Assembly: GCA_026391455.1 (NCBI GenBank)
Contig: JAPLEH010000053.1
Location: 1 to 64,000, forward strand
Direction of reading: 5' to 3'
Length of the DNA stretch: 64,000 nucleotides
Source of the DNA: Bacteroidota bacterium
Lineage (GTDB): Bacteria > Bacteroidota > Bacteroidia > Chitinophagales > Chitinophagaceae
In this document: positions 35,289-43,692 of the stretch, in pieces
Layout: every line of letters begins with the position of its first letter
Position numbering within the stretch: position 1 is the first letter of the stretch
The notes under the pieces: model-generated
Seen by the model: the letters and a program-made list of their open reading frames with translations, nothing else
The model's database searches: none
Told to the model about the DNA's origin: nothing
Translations under genes and position numbers: made by a program

Positions 35289-35870
35289 TCAGCGGCGGCT
35301 TACGGCAGCCAGCCATTCAGTTTCATGTTTTGGTTTTTGTAATATCCTCTTCCTTACTAAAATATCTTCCAGCATGGATTTCGCCCGGGTGTACTGGCTT
35401 CTGCTGGTGCTCTCTTCGATATCCAGCATATTGGCAATCTCCCGGTGACTATACCCTTCCACCGCATACAAATTGAGAACGGTGCGGTAGCCGATGGGTA
35501 ATAACCGTATACATTCCACTACCTGTTTGGCCTGAATAATGGCCGGTACACTGTCTTCCCTGATCTGCAAACCGGTGGCATGTATGATATCCACGCTTTC
35601 GTTGAACTTCTTATTCTTCTTCAGCACATTGATACAGGTATGTACGATAATGCGTCGGATCCAACCCTCAAAAGCACCCCTGTTCTCAAATGTGTGAATC
35701 TGCAAAAAGACCTTGATAAACCCTTCCTGCAGCATATCCTCCGCATCTTCCCGGTTGTGGGCAAACCGATAACACACAGCCAGCATTTTGGGGCTGTACC
35801 GGTTGTACAACTCCCGTTGGGCGGTGGTATCGTTTTTCAAACAACCTTTTATAATGGCTTCCTCGGTCAT
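35289..35870 (-). CDS. ECF RNA polymerase sigma factor
   Basis: A 193-residue sigma-70 family member lacking regions 1 and 3. Region 2 (about 20-90) includes RELYNRYSPKMLAVCYRFAH and DAEDMLQEGFIKVFLQIHTF less one end; region 4 (about 125-180) has a helix-turn-helix with GYSHREIANMLDIEESTSRS. It should direct polymerase to a small set of envelope-related promoters. The neighbouring membrane protein gene downstream on the same strand is its probable regulator. Confidence 0.92.
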   Translation of the reverse strand: MTEEAIIKGCLKNDTTAQRELYNRYSPKMLAVCYRFAHNREDAEDMLQEGFIKVFLQIHTFENRGAFEGWIRRIIVHTCINVLKKNKKFNESVDIIHATGLQIREDSVPAIIQAKQVVECIRLLPIGYRTVLNLYAVEGYSHREIANMLDIEESTSRSQYTRAKSMLEDILVRKRILQKPKHETEWLAAVSRR

Positions 35871-35958
35871 ATTTTCCTGTGGTTGCCTGTAATATAGACA
35901 ATTTTCCTGTACGGGTGCTGCATAGAAATGTAAAAATTACAAAGCCCCAAAAAATAAA

Positions 35959-35984
35959 CGGGTGAAAGTCAATGCTTTCACCCG
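35959..35984 (-). terminator. Intrinsic terminator after TonB receptor gene
   Basis: Perfect 10-bp stem CGGGTGAAAG (35959-35968)/CTTTCACCCG (35975-35984) with a 6-nt loop; on the minus strand TTTATTTTTT follows. It ends the operon whose last stop is at 36012. Confidence 0.85.
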
Positions 35985-36011
35985 TTTGAGAAAAATAAAA
36001 ACGTCAGGCTA

Positions 36012-38237
36012 TCAAAGGGAGGCCCGCAAAGCGAGAATAAAATTGCGCCCGGGTGCGGAAAAACCGGAAGCAAAATACCGGTAATTCCGATCGGCAATAT
36101 TCTCTACCCCCCCCTGTACGGTCAGGTATTTATTGACCGTATAACTACCTCTCCAATTGAGGGTAAACCATCCGGGCATACCATCCGGAGTGGCATATTG
36201 GCCATTGTCTTCTCCATCGGGATTATAGTCTTTGATTCTTTTCCAGCCATTAAACATACCGTACACTTCCATATTCAGTTTTTTACCCGTATAGCTGAGG
36301 GAAGATTTTCCGAAGAACGGAGGTATGTGATCCAATGGTTTTTTACTGCCATCAGGATTCACATAGCGACCGAAGGTTTGGCTTACAGTATTATCCCATG
36401 ATACTTTTGGGCTTAATTCAACTTTCAACCGGGCATTGATACCCCGTACATAGGCTTTATTTACATTCTGGCTGGCATATACCGCACATAATACCCCATT
36501 ATAAACGATGGAATCCTGCCCGTTCAATTTAAGCGGAGCCGGTGCAATCGCATTTCTGAACAAGGTATAAAAACCAGTAAGTTCAAAATAGGCTTTACCC
36601 GGAATGGTTTGCGAGAAACCGATATCCAGGTTATAAGTATACTCCGGATTAATATCTGCATTCGGTATCAGTATCCGGCGGGTGGCTGTGCTTGATTCGA
36701 AGATGCGTACGGCATCATCAATATTCGGGGCCCTGAAGCCTGAAGAAAGATTGCCGGTAAAACGGAAGTTGGCAGCCGGCATGTACACGAGACCGAGATT
36801 ACCAGTTACAGCAAAAGGGGTTTGTTTGATTTCCGTAACAGGCAGTTTGAAAAATGAATTATCAACGATCGTGGATTGCAGGCTTACTGTTTGCAAACGT
36901 ATACCATCATTGAGAATCAGTTTAGCATTTTTGGATTTATGAAGGTGTTGCACATAGATTCCAAAATAATTCATTTTATTTTTTCCATCCGGGTAGCGGG
37001 TATCCAGTTTGGTAACTGCACCCGTAAGGAGGTTGGTACGGTCTGCCACTGACTTTACATCATTGAGTTGCCCGTCAAACCCAAAATTGAGTTCATCCTG
37101 TTTCCATACTTTCCGCGCATCTGCAATGAAGCCGATCACTTTTACATGTTCCCGTCTGCTGTCGAATCGATCATAGCGCCGGTATTCCCTTTGTTGCCGG
37201 CTTTCTTTAATATCCTGATAATTGACATTTAATTTGAATGCATCAAGGAAACCAATACGACCTGTTTGCAGTTCATACGCACTCAGTAATCTTGTTTGCG
37301 GGCCATAGTACCATTCGGCATAGCGTAGGGTGGTGCCGATGCTGCCGCCAAAATTGCGGATATCCTGTAGCCGGTCATACCGTGGTACATCCGATGAATT
37401 GGAGTATTGAATATTCAGGCTGTGTTTGATCTTATCAGATGGCTGAAATAACAGTTTTTGCGTGATGTCCCATTGTTTGTATCCGGAGAATAATTGTACG
37501 CGGTCATCTTCATTGATACGTACATAATCCACGCCGTTCACTGTTTCAATATACCGGGATCTTCTTCCAAAGTCAGGATACTTGCTGTTGTAATTACTTC
37601 CCATCTTCATATCACCAAAATCACTGTAGGTATAGGATTGAAGCCAGGCGATCTTTTTACCGCCGATGCTGATATCCGCATGACCTGTTTTTTCTTCATT
37701 GGCAGTGCTGAAGCGTACGAATCCGGTTCCTTTTACCAGCATTTTTCCGGAAGTGGAAAGCAGGGGTGATTTGGTTCTGAAATGCAGTACACCCCCCAGT
37801 CCGTCGCTGCCATACATGGTGGAGGCGGGGCCGTAAAGCACTTCCACACGCTCCAGCATATTCTGATCAATGGTAATGACATTTTGCAGGTGACCGGCAC
37901 GATAAATGGCATTGTTCATGCGCACACCATCCACTACCAGCAATACCCTGCTGGCTTCGAAGCCGCGTATTACCGGGCTGCTGCCTCCTTGCTGGCTTTT
38001 TTGAACGAAAATATTTCCTGAATTTACCAGCAGGTCGCCGGTGTTCTGACTGTTGAAACGGGCAATCGTTCTGGCACTGATAATATCAATTTTTTGTGCC
38101 AGATTCTTTTTGTTCTCGGCAAATTTATTAGAATACACCACCGCCTCTTCCAGGCTCTTTTCACTGGTGGTGTCTGTTTGCGCATATGTATATACCGTTA
38201 TACAAAGCACTGCGCAAAGCAATGCGTACTTTCTCAT
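36012..38237 (-). CDS. TonB-dependent receptor, haem/haemoglobin type
   Basis: A 741-residue outer-membrane receptor: signal peptide (cut after YTYAQ, residue 20), TonB-box-like LEEAVVYSNKFAENKKN, plug domain (about 45-165) with the stretch SPVIRGFEASRVLLVVDGVR and MNNAIYRAGHLQNVITID that is typical of haem and haemoglobin receptors (HmuR/HemR group), then a barrel ending ALRASL. No CarboxypepD-like N-terminal domain is present. A haem ligand is supported by the family resemblance and by the haem-binding-domain gene two genes upstream in the same run. Iron or Fur regulation is likely but no operator could be identified by eye. Confidence 0.82.
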   Translation of the reverse strand: MRKYALLCAVLCITVYTYAQTDTTSEKSLEEAVVYSNKFAENKKNLAQKIDIISARTIARFNSQNTGDLLVNSGNIFVQKSQQGGSSPVIRGFEASRVLLVVDGVRMNNAIYRAGHLQNVITIDQNMLERVEVLYGPASTMYGSDGLGGVLHFRTKSPLLSTSGKMLVKGTGFVRFSTANEEKTGHADISIGGKKIAWLQSYTYSDFGDMKMGSNYNSKYPDFGRRSRYIETVNGVDYVRINEDDRVQLFSGYKQWDITQKLLFQPSDKIKHSLNIQYSNSSDVPRYDRLQDIRNFGGSIGTTLRYAEWYYGPQTRLLSAYELQTGRIGFLDAFKLNVNYQDIKESRQQREYRRYDRFDSRREHVKVIGFIADARKVWKQDELNFGFDGQLNDVKSVADRTNLLTGAVTKLDTRYPDGKNKMNYFGIYVQHLHKSKNAKLILNDGIRLQTVSLQSTIVDNSFFKLPVTEIKQTPFAVTGNLGLVYMPAANFRFTGNLSSGFRAPNIDDAVRIFESSTATRRILIPNADINPEYTYNLDIGFSQTIPGKAYFELTGFYTLFRNAIAPAPLKLNGQDSIVYNGVLCAVYASQNVNKAYVRGINARLKVELSPKVSWDNTVSQTFGRYVNPDGSKKPLDHIPPFFGKSSLSYTGKKLNMEVYGMFNGWKRIKDYNPDGEDNGQYATPDGMPGWFTLNWRGSYTVNKYLTVQGGVENIADRNYRYFASGFSAPGRNFILALRASL

Positions 38238-38288
38238 AATTAGAAGTATTTGATTACAGTTAATAAAATAGATGCATCATGTCTGTAA

Positions 38289-38798
38289 TCAGCATTGGGG
38301 TGGCGGGGTAAGAATATCCGCGTTCAACCGTTCGCGTGATGATTCAGTGGAAGGCACTGGATATTGGAATGCTGCCTGCAGGAATACCACTTCGCCGTGA
38401 ACATTCATACAGGGTGATTGCAGTAACTGGAAAGTCTGTGACAGAAGGGATCTGGCGGATTTTTGCTGATGTCCGTTACCTTGCTCCAGCAACCGTGAAA
38501 TATTAGTCTCTTCAGAGTCGAAGAGACCCTGAAAAATATAATTACCGTTTTTTTTCTCGAAATATTTGATATCAAACATCCGGTCACCCACCCAGATCTC
38601 TTTGTCTTTCTTTATCCAGCGAACCGCTGTTTCTGCTACCACCACCGTATGAAGGGGATGATCGCGCAATCGCTCTTTCATGTCTGATTGCACCGCTTTC
38701 TGCTGCAACTGCAGTATGAGCAACAGCAACAGCGGAAACCAGGCCAGTGTCAGCAAAAACCCGGCAGTGATCTTTCTATACGAATTTGGAATCGACAT
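38289..38798 (-). CDS. Membrane-anchored protein of unknown function
   Basis: A 169-residue protein with one N-terminal membrane helix (about 11-31, AGFLLTLAWFPLLLLLILQL) and an extracytoplasmic domain (DKEIWVGDRMFDIKYFEKKN near 66). Two cysteines occur near the end, in SPCMNV and in the last residues PPPQC. I recognise no named family. It lies between the haem-binding-domain gene (15 nt upstream) and the TonB receptor (51 nt downstream) on one strand, so it probably acts in the same uptake process. Confidence 0.6.
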   Translation of the reverse strand: MSIPNSYRKITAGFLLTLAWFPLLLLLILQLQQKAVQSDMKERLRDHPLHTVVVAETAVRWIKKDKEIWVGDRMFDIKYFEKKNGNYIFQGLFDSEETNISRLLEQGNGHQQKSARSLLSQTFQLLQSPCMNVHGEVVFLQAAFQYPVPSTESSRERLNADILTPPPQC

Positions 38799-38813
38799 GC
38801 AATGGCGAAGATA

Positions 38814-39302
38814 TTAATTTTTCTTCCGAACCAGGCTGTCAATCGGGTACCGTGCTTTCATGGTATCCATTACAGATTGCGCCCAGCCGGTCAGTTTGGC
38901 TTTTTCTTCTTCGGTCAGTTTGGCGTCTTTATGTATCCAGGTGTAGGAATTCAGGGGCATTTCTCCCTCTTTCACCATTTCAATAGTCTCTTCCAGCTTA
39001 TGATACTGATAGCGGAGGGGGCGGTTCGTATATTCATCGTAATTGATGTGTTTTTTTCCATCCTGTACATGCTTGTCCATCCACCAATGAACGGGTTGCA
39101 GCATGGCATACCAGGGATACCGGGTATTGTTACTGTGACAATCATTGCAGGCTTTGGAAAGGATCACTTTTACATCGTCGGGCATGGCATACACATTGCC
39201 GATATAGTTGGGTTGTGGTCCTTCGGATTTATTCTTTTTCGGGTGTATGAACTGTATCACGACCAGGGCGGCCAGGAGCACAAGCATTATTTTTTTGATC
39301 AT
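38814..39302 (-). CDS. Haem-binding-domain protein (CxxCH)
   Basis: A 162-residue exported protein with an N-terminal membrane anchor or signal peptide (IKKIMLVLLAALVVIQFIH) and a single c-type haem motif CNDCH near residue 52, followed by SNNTRYPWYAMLQPVHWWMD less one end, the signature of the haem_bd family. It should carry covalently bound haem in the periplasm, where it could take part in electron transfer or haem handling. It is 27 nt after gpmI and 15 nt before the next gene, so all four genes in this run may share a transcript. Confidence 0.85.
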   Translation of the reverse strand: MIKKIMLVLLAALVVIQFIHPKKNKSEGPQPNYIGNVYAMPDDVKVILSKACNDCHSNNTRYPWYAMLQPVHWWMDKHVQDGKKHINYDEYTNRPLRYQYHKLEETIEMVKEGEMPLNSYTWIHKDAKLTEEEKAKLTGWAQSVMDTMKARYPIDSLVRKKN

Positions 39303-39329
39303 ATCCGGTAGTGTTTATGTAAAATAAAA

Positions 39330-40862
39330 TTAAGGGTTTGATACCAGTATTTCACCGGTCATTTCATTGGGAATGGGCAATTGCATCAGTGTAAGAATGG
39401 TCGGGGCAATATCGCCCAGCTTACCCGGCTTCACCGTTCCTTTCCATTCGTTGTCGATTACAAATAATGGCACCGGGTTCAGTGTATGAGCGGTGTTGGG
39501 GGTACCATCTTCATTGATCATATAATCGGAATTGCCATGATCGGCTGTAAGCAGAATGGTGTACCCGTTTTTCAGACCGGTGGTTACCACACGCTCCACA
39601 CACTTGTCTACGGTTTCTACGGCTTTGATGGCTGCTTCCCACACACCGGTATGCCCCACCATATCGGCATTGGCATAATTGAGGCAGATAAAATCGGCCC
39701 ACTTGTTTTCTATTTCAGGAATCAGCATATCGGTAAGTTCATAGGCGCTCATTTCCGGTTGCAGGTCATAGGTGGCCACTTTGGGAGAAGCCGCCATGAT
39801 TCTTTTTTCACCTTCAAAAACTTTTTCCCTGCCGCCGCTGAAGAAGAAAGTAACGTGCGGGTATTTTTCTGTTTCGGCTGCCCGTATCTGGCGTAGTCGG
39901 TGCTTTTCGATGATTTCGCCGAGTGTATTATTGAGATTATCGGTTTCAAAGATTACGTGTACACCGGTATAGGTACTGTCGTATTCGGTCATGGTGGTAT
40001 AGTGCAGCGACAATTTATACATCTGTTGCTCCGGGAAATCGGTCTGTGTCAGCACCTGGGTTATTTCGCGGCAGCGGTCGGTACGGAAGTTGAAACAAAG
40101 GGCTACATCTCCGTTTTGAATAGTGGCCAATGGTTGCTGGTTTTCATCCACGATCACGGTCGGTTTAATAAACTCATCGGTGATATTGGCGTCGTAGGAT
40201 CTTTCCACGGCAGCGATGGCATCGGTTGCTTTTTCACCAACGCCATGTACGAGGGCATCGTAGGCGAGTTTCACCCGTTCCCAACGTTTGTCGCGGTCCA
40301 TGGCATAGTAGCGCCCGCTTACGGTGGCTATCTTTCCTACTGAATAATTCAGGTGTTGTTGCAGTTCCGTCATAAAAGCCAGCCCGCTTTTGGGATCACA
40401 ATCACGTCCGTCGGTAAAAGCGTGAATAAATACGTTCTCCAGCCCTTCAGCTTTGCAGGTATCCACGATTGCTTTCAGGTGATTGATATGGGAATGCACC
40501 CCCCCGTTACTCACCAGGCCCAGCAGGTGAAGGGCCTTTCCGGTGCTTTTTGCCTGCCGGATGGACTGGAGCAGTACATCGTTTTGCATAAAGGAACCAT
40601 TACGTATAGCCACATTGATGCGTTGCAATTCCTGGTACACGATCCGGCCGGCGCCCAGGTTGAGGTGACCCACTTCTGAATTGCCCATTTGCCCGTCCGG
40701 GAGGCCTACCGCTTCCCCGCAGGTAATAAGGGTAGTGTGGGGATAAGCACTGTATAACGATTTGGTAAACGGGACGTTGGCATGCTGAATAGCATCCGCA
40801 GAAGCAACTTTTCCCAGCCCCCAGCCGTCCATAATGACCAGAATTACTTTTTTTTGAGACAT
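39330..40862 (-). CDS. gpmI: Phosphoglycerate mutase, cofactor-independent
   Basis: A 510-residue manganese-dependent glycolytic enzyme interconverting 3- and 2-phosphoglycerate. It has the alkaline-phosphatase-like core: metal-binding VIMDGWGLG at residues 9-17, nucleophile Ser62 in MGNSEVGHLNLGAGRIVYQE less one end, GVHSHINHL near 124, FIHAFTDGRDCDP near 150, and the C-terminal metal site in LNYANADMVGHTG and LLTADHGNSDYM. Length and motifs are normal. ATG 40862 is preferred over an upstream GTG. Confidence 0.96.
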   Translation of the reverse strand: MSQKKVILVIMDGWGLGKVASADAIQHANVPFTKSLYSAYPHTTLITCGEAVGLPDGQMGNSEVGHLNLGAGRIVYQELQRINVAIRNGSFMQNDVLLQSIRQAKSTGKALHLLGLVSNGGVHSHINHLKAIVDTCKAEGLENVFIHAFTDGRDCDPKSGLAFMTELQQHLNYSVGKIATVSGRYYAMDRDKRWERVKLAYDALVHGVGEKATDAIAAVERSYDANITDEFIKPTVIVDENQQPLATIQNGDVALCFNFRTDRCREITQVLTQTDFPEQQMYKLSLHYTTMTEYDSTYTGVHVIFETDNLNNTLGEIIEKHRLRQIRAAETEKYPHVTFFFSGGREKVFEGEKRIMAASPKVATYDLQPEMSAYELTDMLIPEIENKWADFICLNYANADMVGHTGVWEAAIKAVETVDKCVERVVTTGLKNGYTILLTADHGNSDYMINEDGTPNTAHTLNPVPLFVIDNEWKGTVKPGKLGDIAPTILTLMQLPIPNEMTGEILVSNP

Positions 40863-41069
40863 TTTTAAATACACCCGTTTTAAATGAAAAAAATCACTGA
40901 TTTTCAGGTAACAATACCAATCCGCACCCTGTAAATCTACAATTTGACCGGCGCTTTCCCCAGACTGATTGAGAAAAAAGGCTGGTTTTTAGTACTTTAG
41001 TAGCCGTGAAGTTATCGAAATTCTGTGGCATGTTTTTAGATTAGTATCCTTGTGAAACCCAAATTTGAT

Positions 41070-41462
41070 ATGAAACATTTATTTACCATCTCGCTGCTTG
41101 GACTTACCGTTCTGTTTTCATCGTTTGTGATGCAAAACAATATTGATGATGTAATCAACGCATTGCGCTCCGGTAATTCCGGGGAGCTCGCCAAAAACTT
41201 TGACGACAATATTGAGCTTACCCTGCCGGATAAAAGTGATAACTACAGTAAAGCCCAGGCCCAGGTTATTATGAAAGACTTTTTTGCCAACAATGGCGTG
41301 AAAGGTTTTGAATTGAAACACAAGGGCGACTCTCCCGGTGGCGGACATTTTTGTATTGGTACCATGCAAACCAATTCCGGAAATTTCCGTACTAATGTAT
41401 TTATGAAGATCAAGAATGGTAAAGAAGTGGTGAAAGAGATCCGCTTCCAGGCCATTGAATAA
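41070..41462 (+). CDS. DUF4783-type exported protein
   Basis: A 130-residue protein with a signal peptide (KHLFTISLLGLTVLFSSFVM) and a small alpha/beta domain of the NTF2-like kind (NIDDVINALRSGNSGELAKN, then FDDNIELTLPDKSDNYSK and MKDFFANNGVKGF). This matches the DUF4783 family, common in Bacteroidota and of unknown role. In related genomes it often lies upstream of nadC, as here, although a strong terminator separates the two. An upstream in-frame GTG (41052) is less likely to be the start. Confidence 0.75.
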   Translation: MKHLFTISLLGLTVLFSSFVMQNNIDDVINALRSGNSGELAKNFDDNIELTLPDKSDNYSKAQAQVIMKDFFANNGVKGFELKHKGDSPGGGHFCIGTMQTNSGNFRTNVFMKIKNGKEVVKEIRFQAIE

Positions 41463-41485
41463 CCTATATTCAGTTACCTTTCTGA

Positions 41486-41515
41486 GCCCCGTTATGCAAA
41501 TAACGGGGCTTTTTT
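41486..41515 (+). terminator. Intrinsic terminator after DUF4783 gene
   Basis: Perfect 10-bp stem GCCCCGTTAT (41486-41495)/ATAACGGGGC (41500-41509), GCAA tetraloop, six T. Confidence 0.92.
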
Positions 41516-41593
41516 ATGACACAGGGACACAAGGGAAAAACAAGGCATGGGTAACCTGTCGTTGAAAAAAAATCGTTGTAAAGGTTATGGTAG

Positions 41594-41601
41594 TATTTTT
41601 G
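41594..41601 (+). promoter_or_regulatory. -7 promoter box TATTTTTG (nadC)
   Basis: A perfect TAnnTTTG box ending 4 nt before the nadC ATG at 41606, downstream of the preceding terminator, so nadC has its own promoter and probably a leaderless mRNA. Confidence 0.65.
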
Positions 41602-41605
41602 GCCT

Positions 41606-42475
41606 ATGAGTTTTGATGAACAATTACTGCATCTTATTGAAGAAGCATTACGCGAGGATATCGGCGATGGGGATCATTCCACTTTGTCGGCCATTGATCC
41701 CGCTGCCAGGGGTAAAGCCGTACTGAAAATAAAACAGGAAGGAGTGCTGGCCGGCATGGAAGTGGCGGAAAAGATATTCCGGTATAAAGAACCGGGGATC
41801 ATCTTTACCCCTTTCAAAGAAGACGGTGATGCCATGGTGTTTGGTGAAAAAGCATTTGAAGTGGAAGCCAGTGTACATACAATTTTACAATGCGAAAGGC
41901 TCGTGCTGAATTGTATGCAACGCATGAGCGGTATCGCTACGCTAACAAAGCAATATACCGATCAGCTAAAGGATTATTCGACGCGTGTGCTGGATACCCG
42001 GAAGACAACACCCAATTTTCGCCTATTGGAAAAAGAAGCAGTACGCATCGGAGGTGGGGTAAACCATCGTTTTGGATTATATGATATGATCATGCTTAAG
42101 GATAATCATATTGATTATTGCGGAGGTATTGAAAAAGCAATTGATAAAGCCGCGGCCTATGTGCAAAGGGTGAAACCGGGACTGAAGATAGAAGTGGAAA
42201 CCCGATCCGTGGAGGATGTGCGCCGGGTAATATGGTCCGGCAGGGGTAAAGTATTTCGGATCATGCTGGATAATTTTACGCCCGATAGGATAACCGAAGC
42301 CTTGAAGTTATTGCAGGAAGCGGGTGTGCGTCACGAATTTGAAACAGAAGCCAGCGGGGGCATCAATCTGTCTAACGTAGAAGAGTATGCGAAAACGGGT
42401 GTGGATTACGTGAGCGTGGGAGCACTTATACATCAGGCAAAGAGTCTGGATCTGAGTTTGAAAGCGGTGGTTTGA
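41606..42475 (+). CDS. nadC: Quinolinate phosphoribosyltransferase (NadC)
   Basis: A 289-residue cytoplasmic enzyme of de novo NAD synthesis that converts quinolinate and PRPP to nicotinate mononucleotide. Motifs: EDIGDGDHSTLS (18-29), ERLVLNCMQRMSGIAT near 97, DTRKTTPNFRLLEKEAVRIG near 130, GGVNHRFGLYDMIMLKDNHI less its ends, and FETEASGGINLSNVEEYA near 248. Length is normal. A 9-mer repeat array begins at the base after the stop. Confidence 0.95.
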   Translation: MSFDEQLLHLIEEALREDIGDGDHSTLSAIDPAARGKAVLKIKQEGVLAGMEVAEKIFRYKEPGIIFTPFKEDGDAMVFGEKAFEVEASVHTILQCERLVLNCMQRMSGIATLTKQYTDQLKDYSTRVLDTRKTTPNFRLLEKEAVRIGGGVNHRFGLYDMIMLKDNHIDYCGGIEKAIDKAAAYVQRVKPGLKIEVETRSVEDVRRVIWSGRGKVFRIMLDNFTPDRITEALKLLQEAGVRHEFETEASGGINLSNVEEYAKTGVDYVSVGALIHQAKSLDLSLKAVV

Positions 42476-42579
42476 GAGGTTGAAGAGGTTCCATAGGTTG
42501 AAGAGGTTCCATAGGTTGAAGAGGCGTGCTTGCCCCTATGGGGCCTGCCATAACAAAGTGAAGGCAGCTTGAAGAGGTT
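42476..42579. repeat. Tandem 9-mer array with GC hairpin
   Basis: Directly after the nadC stop, the words AGGTTGAAG and AGGTTCCAT alternate five times (42477-42521), an 18-nt tandem repeat of 2.5 copies. A cassette follows with the hairpin GCCCC-TAT-GGGGC (42532-42544), then GGCCTGCC and GGCAGC arms, and a last TTGAAGAGG (42569-42577). Confidence 0.75.
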
Positions 42580-42616
42580 TGTTATTCAGGTGTTAGGGTA
42601 AAATTATAAATGCTGA

Positions 42617-42961
42617 ATGATGTCAAAAAAGAACAAAGCAGACGGCAGGGGTTTTGTGTACAGCACGGATCCCGGATTTAAGTTTGAAGAAGTACAGGAA
42701 GATGTATCCACCGTATCTCCGGCTGAGCAAAAATTGCGTATCCGCCTCGACACCAAACACCGGGCGGGTAAAGCGGTTACACTGGTGGAAGGTTTCCGGG
42801 GTAAAGAAGAAGATCTGGAAGACCTGGGTAAAAAACTCAAATCATTTTGTGGTACCGGCGGCTCAGCCAAAGATGGTGAGATCATTGTACAGGGTGATCA
42901 GCGCGATAAAGTATTGCAATGGCTTTTGAAAAACGGGTATAAACAATCGAAAAAAATTTAA
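42617..42961 (+). CDS. SUI1/YciH-family translation initiation factor
   Basis: A 114-residue protein with the SUI1 (eIF1-like) fold: LRIRLDTKHRAGKAVTLVEG around residue 35, GKKLKSFCGTGGSAKDGEII near 70 and VQGDQRDKVLQWLLKNGY near 91. Bacterial members (YciH) resemble eIF1 and are thought to influence start-site fidelity. The first ten residues are lysine-rich. Its TAA overlaps the ATG of a small membrane protein gene (TAATG, 42959-42963). Confidence 0.88.
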   Translation: MMSKKNKADGRGFVYSTDPGFKFEEVQEDVSTVSPAEQKLRIRLDTKHRAGKAVTLVEGFRGKEEDLEDLGKKLKSFCGTGGSAKDGEIIVQGDQRDKVLQWLLKNGYKQSKKI

Positions 42962-43152
42962 TGGCTCCTGCCTGGTATTATATCCTGGCTGGTTTTGGCT
43001 TTTGTATTGCCGGCATCATACTCTTTCAGCTTTCAGTATTTGAAGAAAACAAAAAGATACTCATGCCATTACTGGTGATACTGGCAGGTATTATTCTGGT
43101 AAGTATTGGCATGGCCCTGAAACTGGGATTACTTCAGGTAGCTATCCTTTGA
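42961..43152 (+). CDS. Small two-helix membrane protein
   Basis: A 63-residue hydrophobic protein with two helices (about 5-25 and 33-58) separated by a short charged turn EENKK. No family is recognised. It is coupled to the SUI1 factor gene by TAATG, and its last 11 bases overlap the end of the convergent CDGSH-protein gene. Confidence 0.6.
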   Translation: MAPAWYYILAGFGFCIAGIILFQLSVFEENKKILMPLLVILAGIILVSIGMALKLGLLQVAIL

Positions 43153-43588
43153 ATCCGATCTTGCGGTGCGCACCATCGCAATAGGGTTTATTGCCGGATG
43201 CTCCGCAGCGGCACAATGCCACCGTACCTGTTTTGGTCTCTTCTTTACCACCGGCATGCACAATCACACATTCGGTTTTGATGAGATAAGGTCCGTCCGG
43301 GCTTACTTCCACCTTCACCATATTAGCGGCTTCGCCAATGATATGATCGGCTGGTTGCGTTGCAGCGAGGTCTTTATTCAGCATATAGCTCAATGCGCCA
43401 CTGGGGCATTTCCGTACCTGTTCGATGATACGTTCCGTAGTGGCTCCCTCCATTTTTATCCAGGGACGTTCCTGCGGATTGAATACTTCCAGCAAACCTT
43501 TCCAGCAAAGTGTGGAATGAATACATACATTGGGTTTCCAGATCACGGTCACTTCTCCGTTGGAATATTTATGCGTAGTTAATGGCAT
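43142..43588 (-). CDS. CDGSH iron-sulphur protein with Fer4-like domain
   Basis: A 148-residue cytoplasmic protein. The N-terminal half (1-75) is the YjdI/Fer4_19-type domain (CIHSTLCWKGLLEVF, then RKCPSGALSY); the C-terminal part has the CDGSH [2Fe-2S] motif CRCGASGNKPYCDGAH. Such proteins bind a redox-active cluster with three Cys and one His ligand. Role is unknown; electron transfer or cluster handling is usual for the family. The arrangement is complete. Confidence 0.9.
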   Translation of the reverse strand: MPLTTHKYSNGEVTVIWKPNVCIHSTLCWKGLLEVFNPQERPWIKMEGATTERIIEQVRKCPSGALSYMLNKDLAATQPADHIIGEAANMVKVEVSPDGPYLIKTECVIVHAGGKEETKTGTVALCRCGASGNKPYCDGAHRKIGFKG

Positions 43589-43646
43589 GATTAAATAGTT
43601 ACTGTGGTGATACTGATTGTAAGTTACAACTCGGTTGTAAAATAAA

Positions 43647-43675
43647 AAAGGGAAATGAATAAACCATTTCCCTTT
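43647..43675 (-). terminator. Intrinsic terminator after icd
   Basis: Stem AAAGGGAAATG (43647-43657)/CATTTCCCTTT (43665-43675) with a 7-nt loop; TTTATTTT follows on the minus strand, 18 nt after the icd stop. Confidence 0.85.
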
Positions 43676-43692
43676 CTGCTATCATCAAATTC

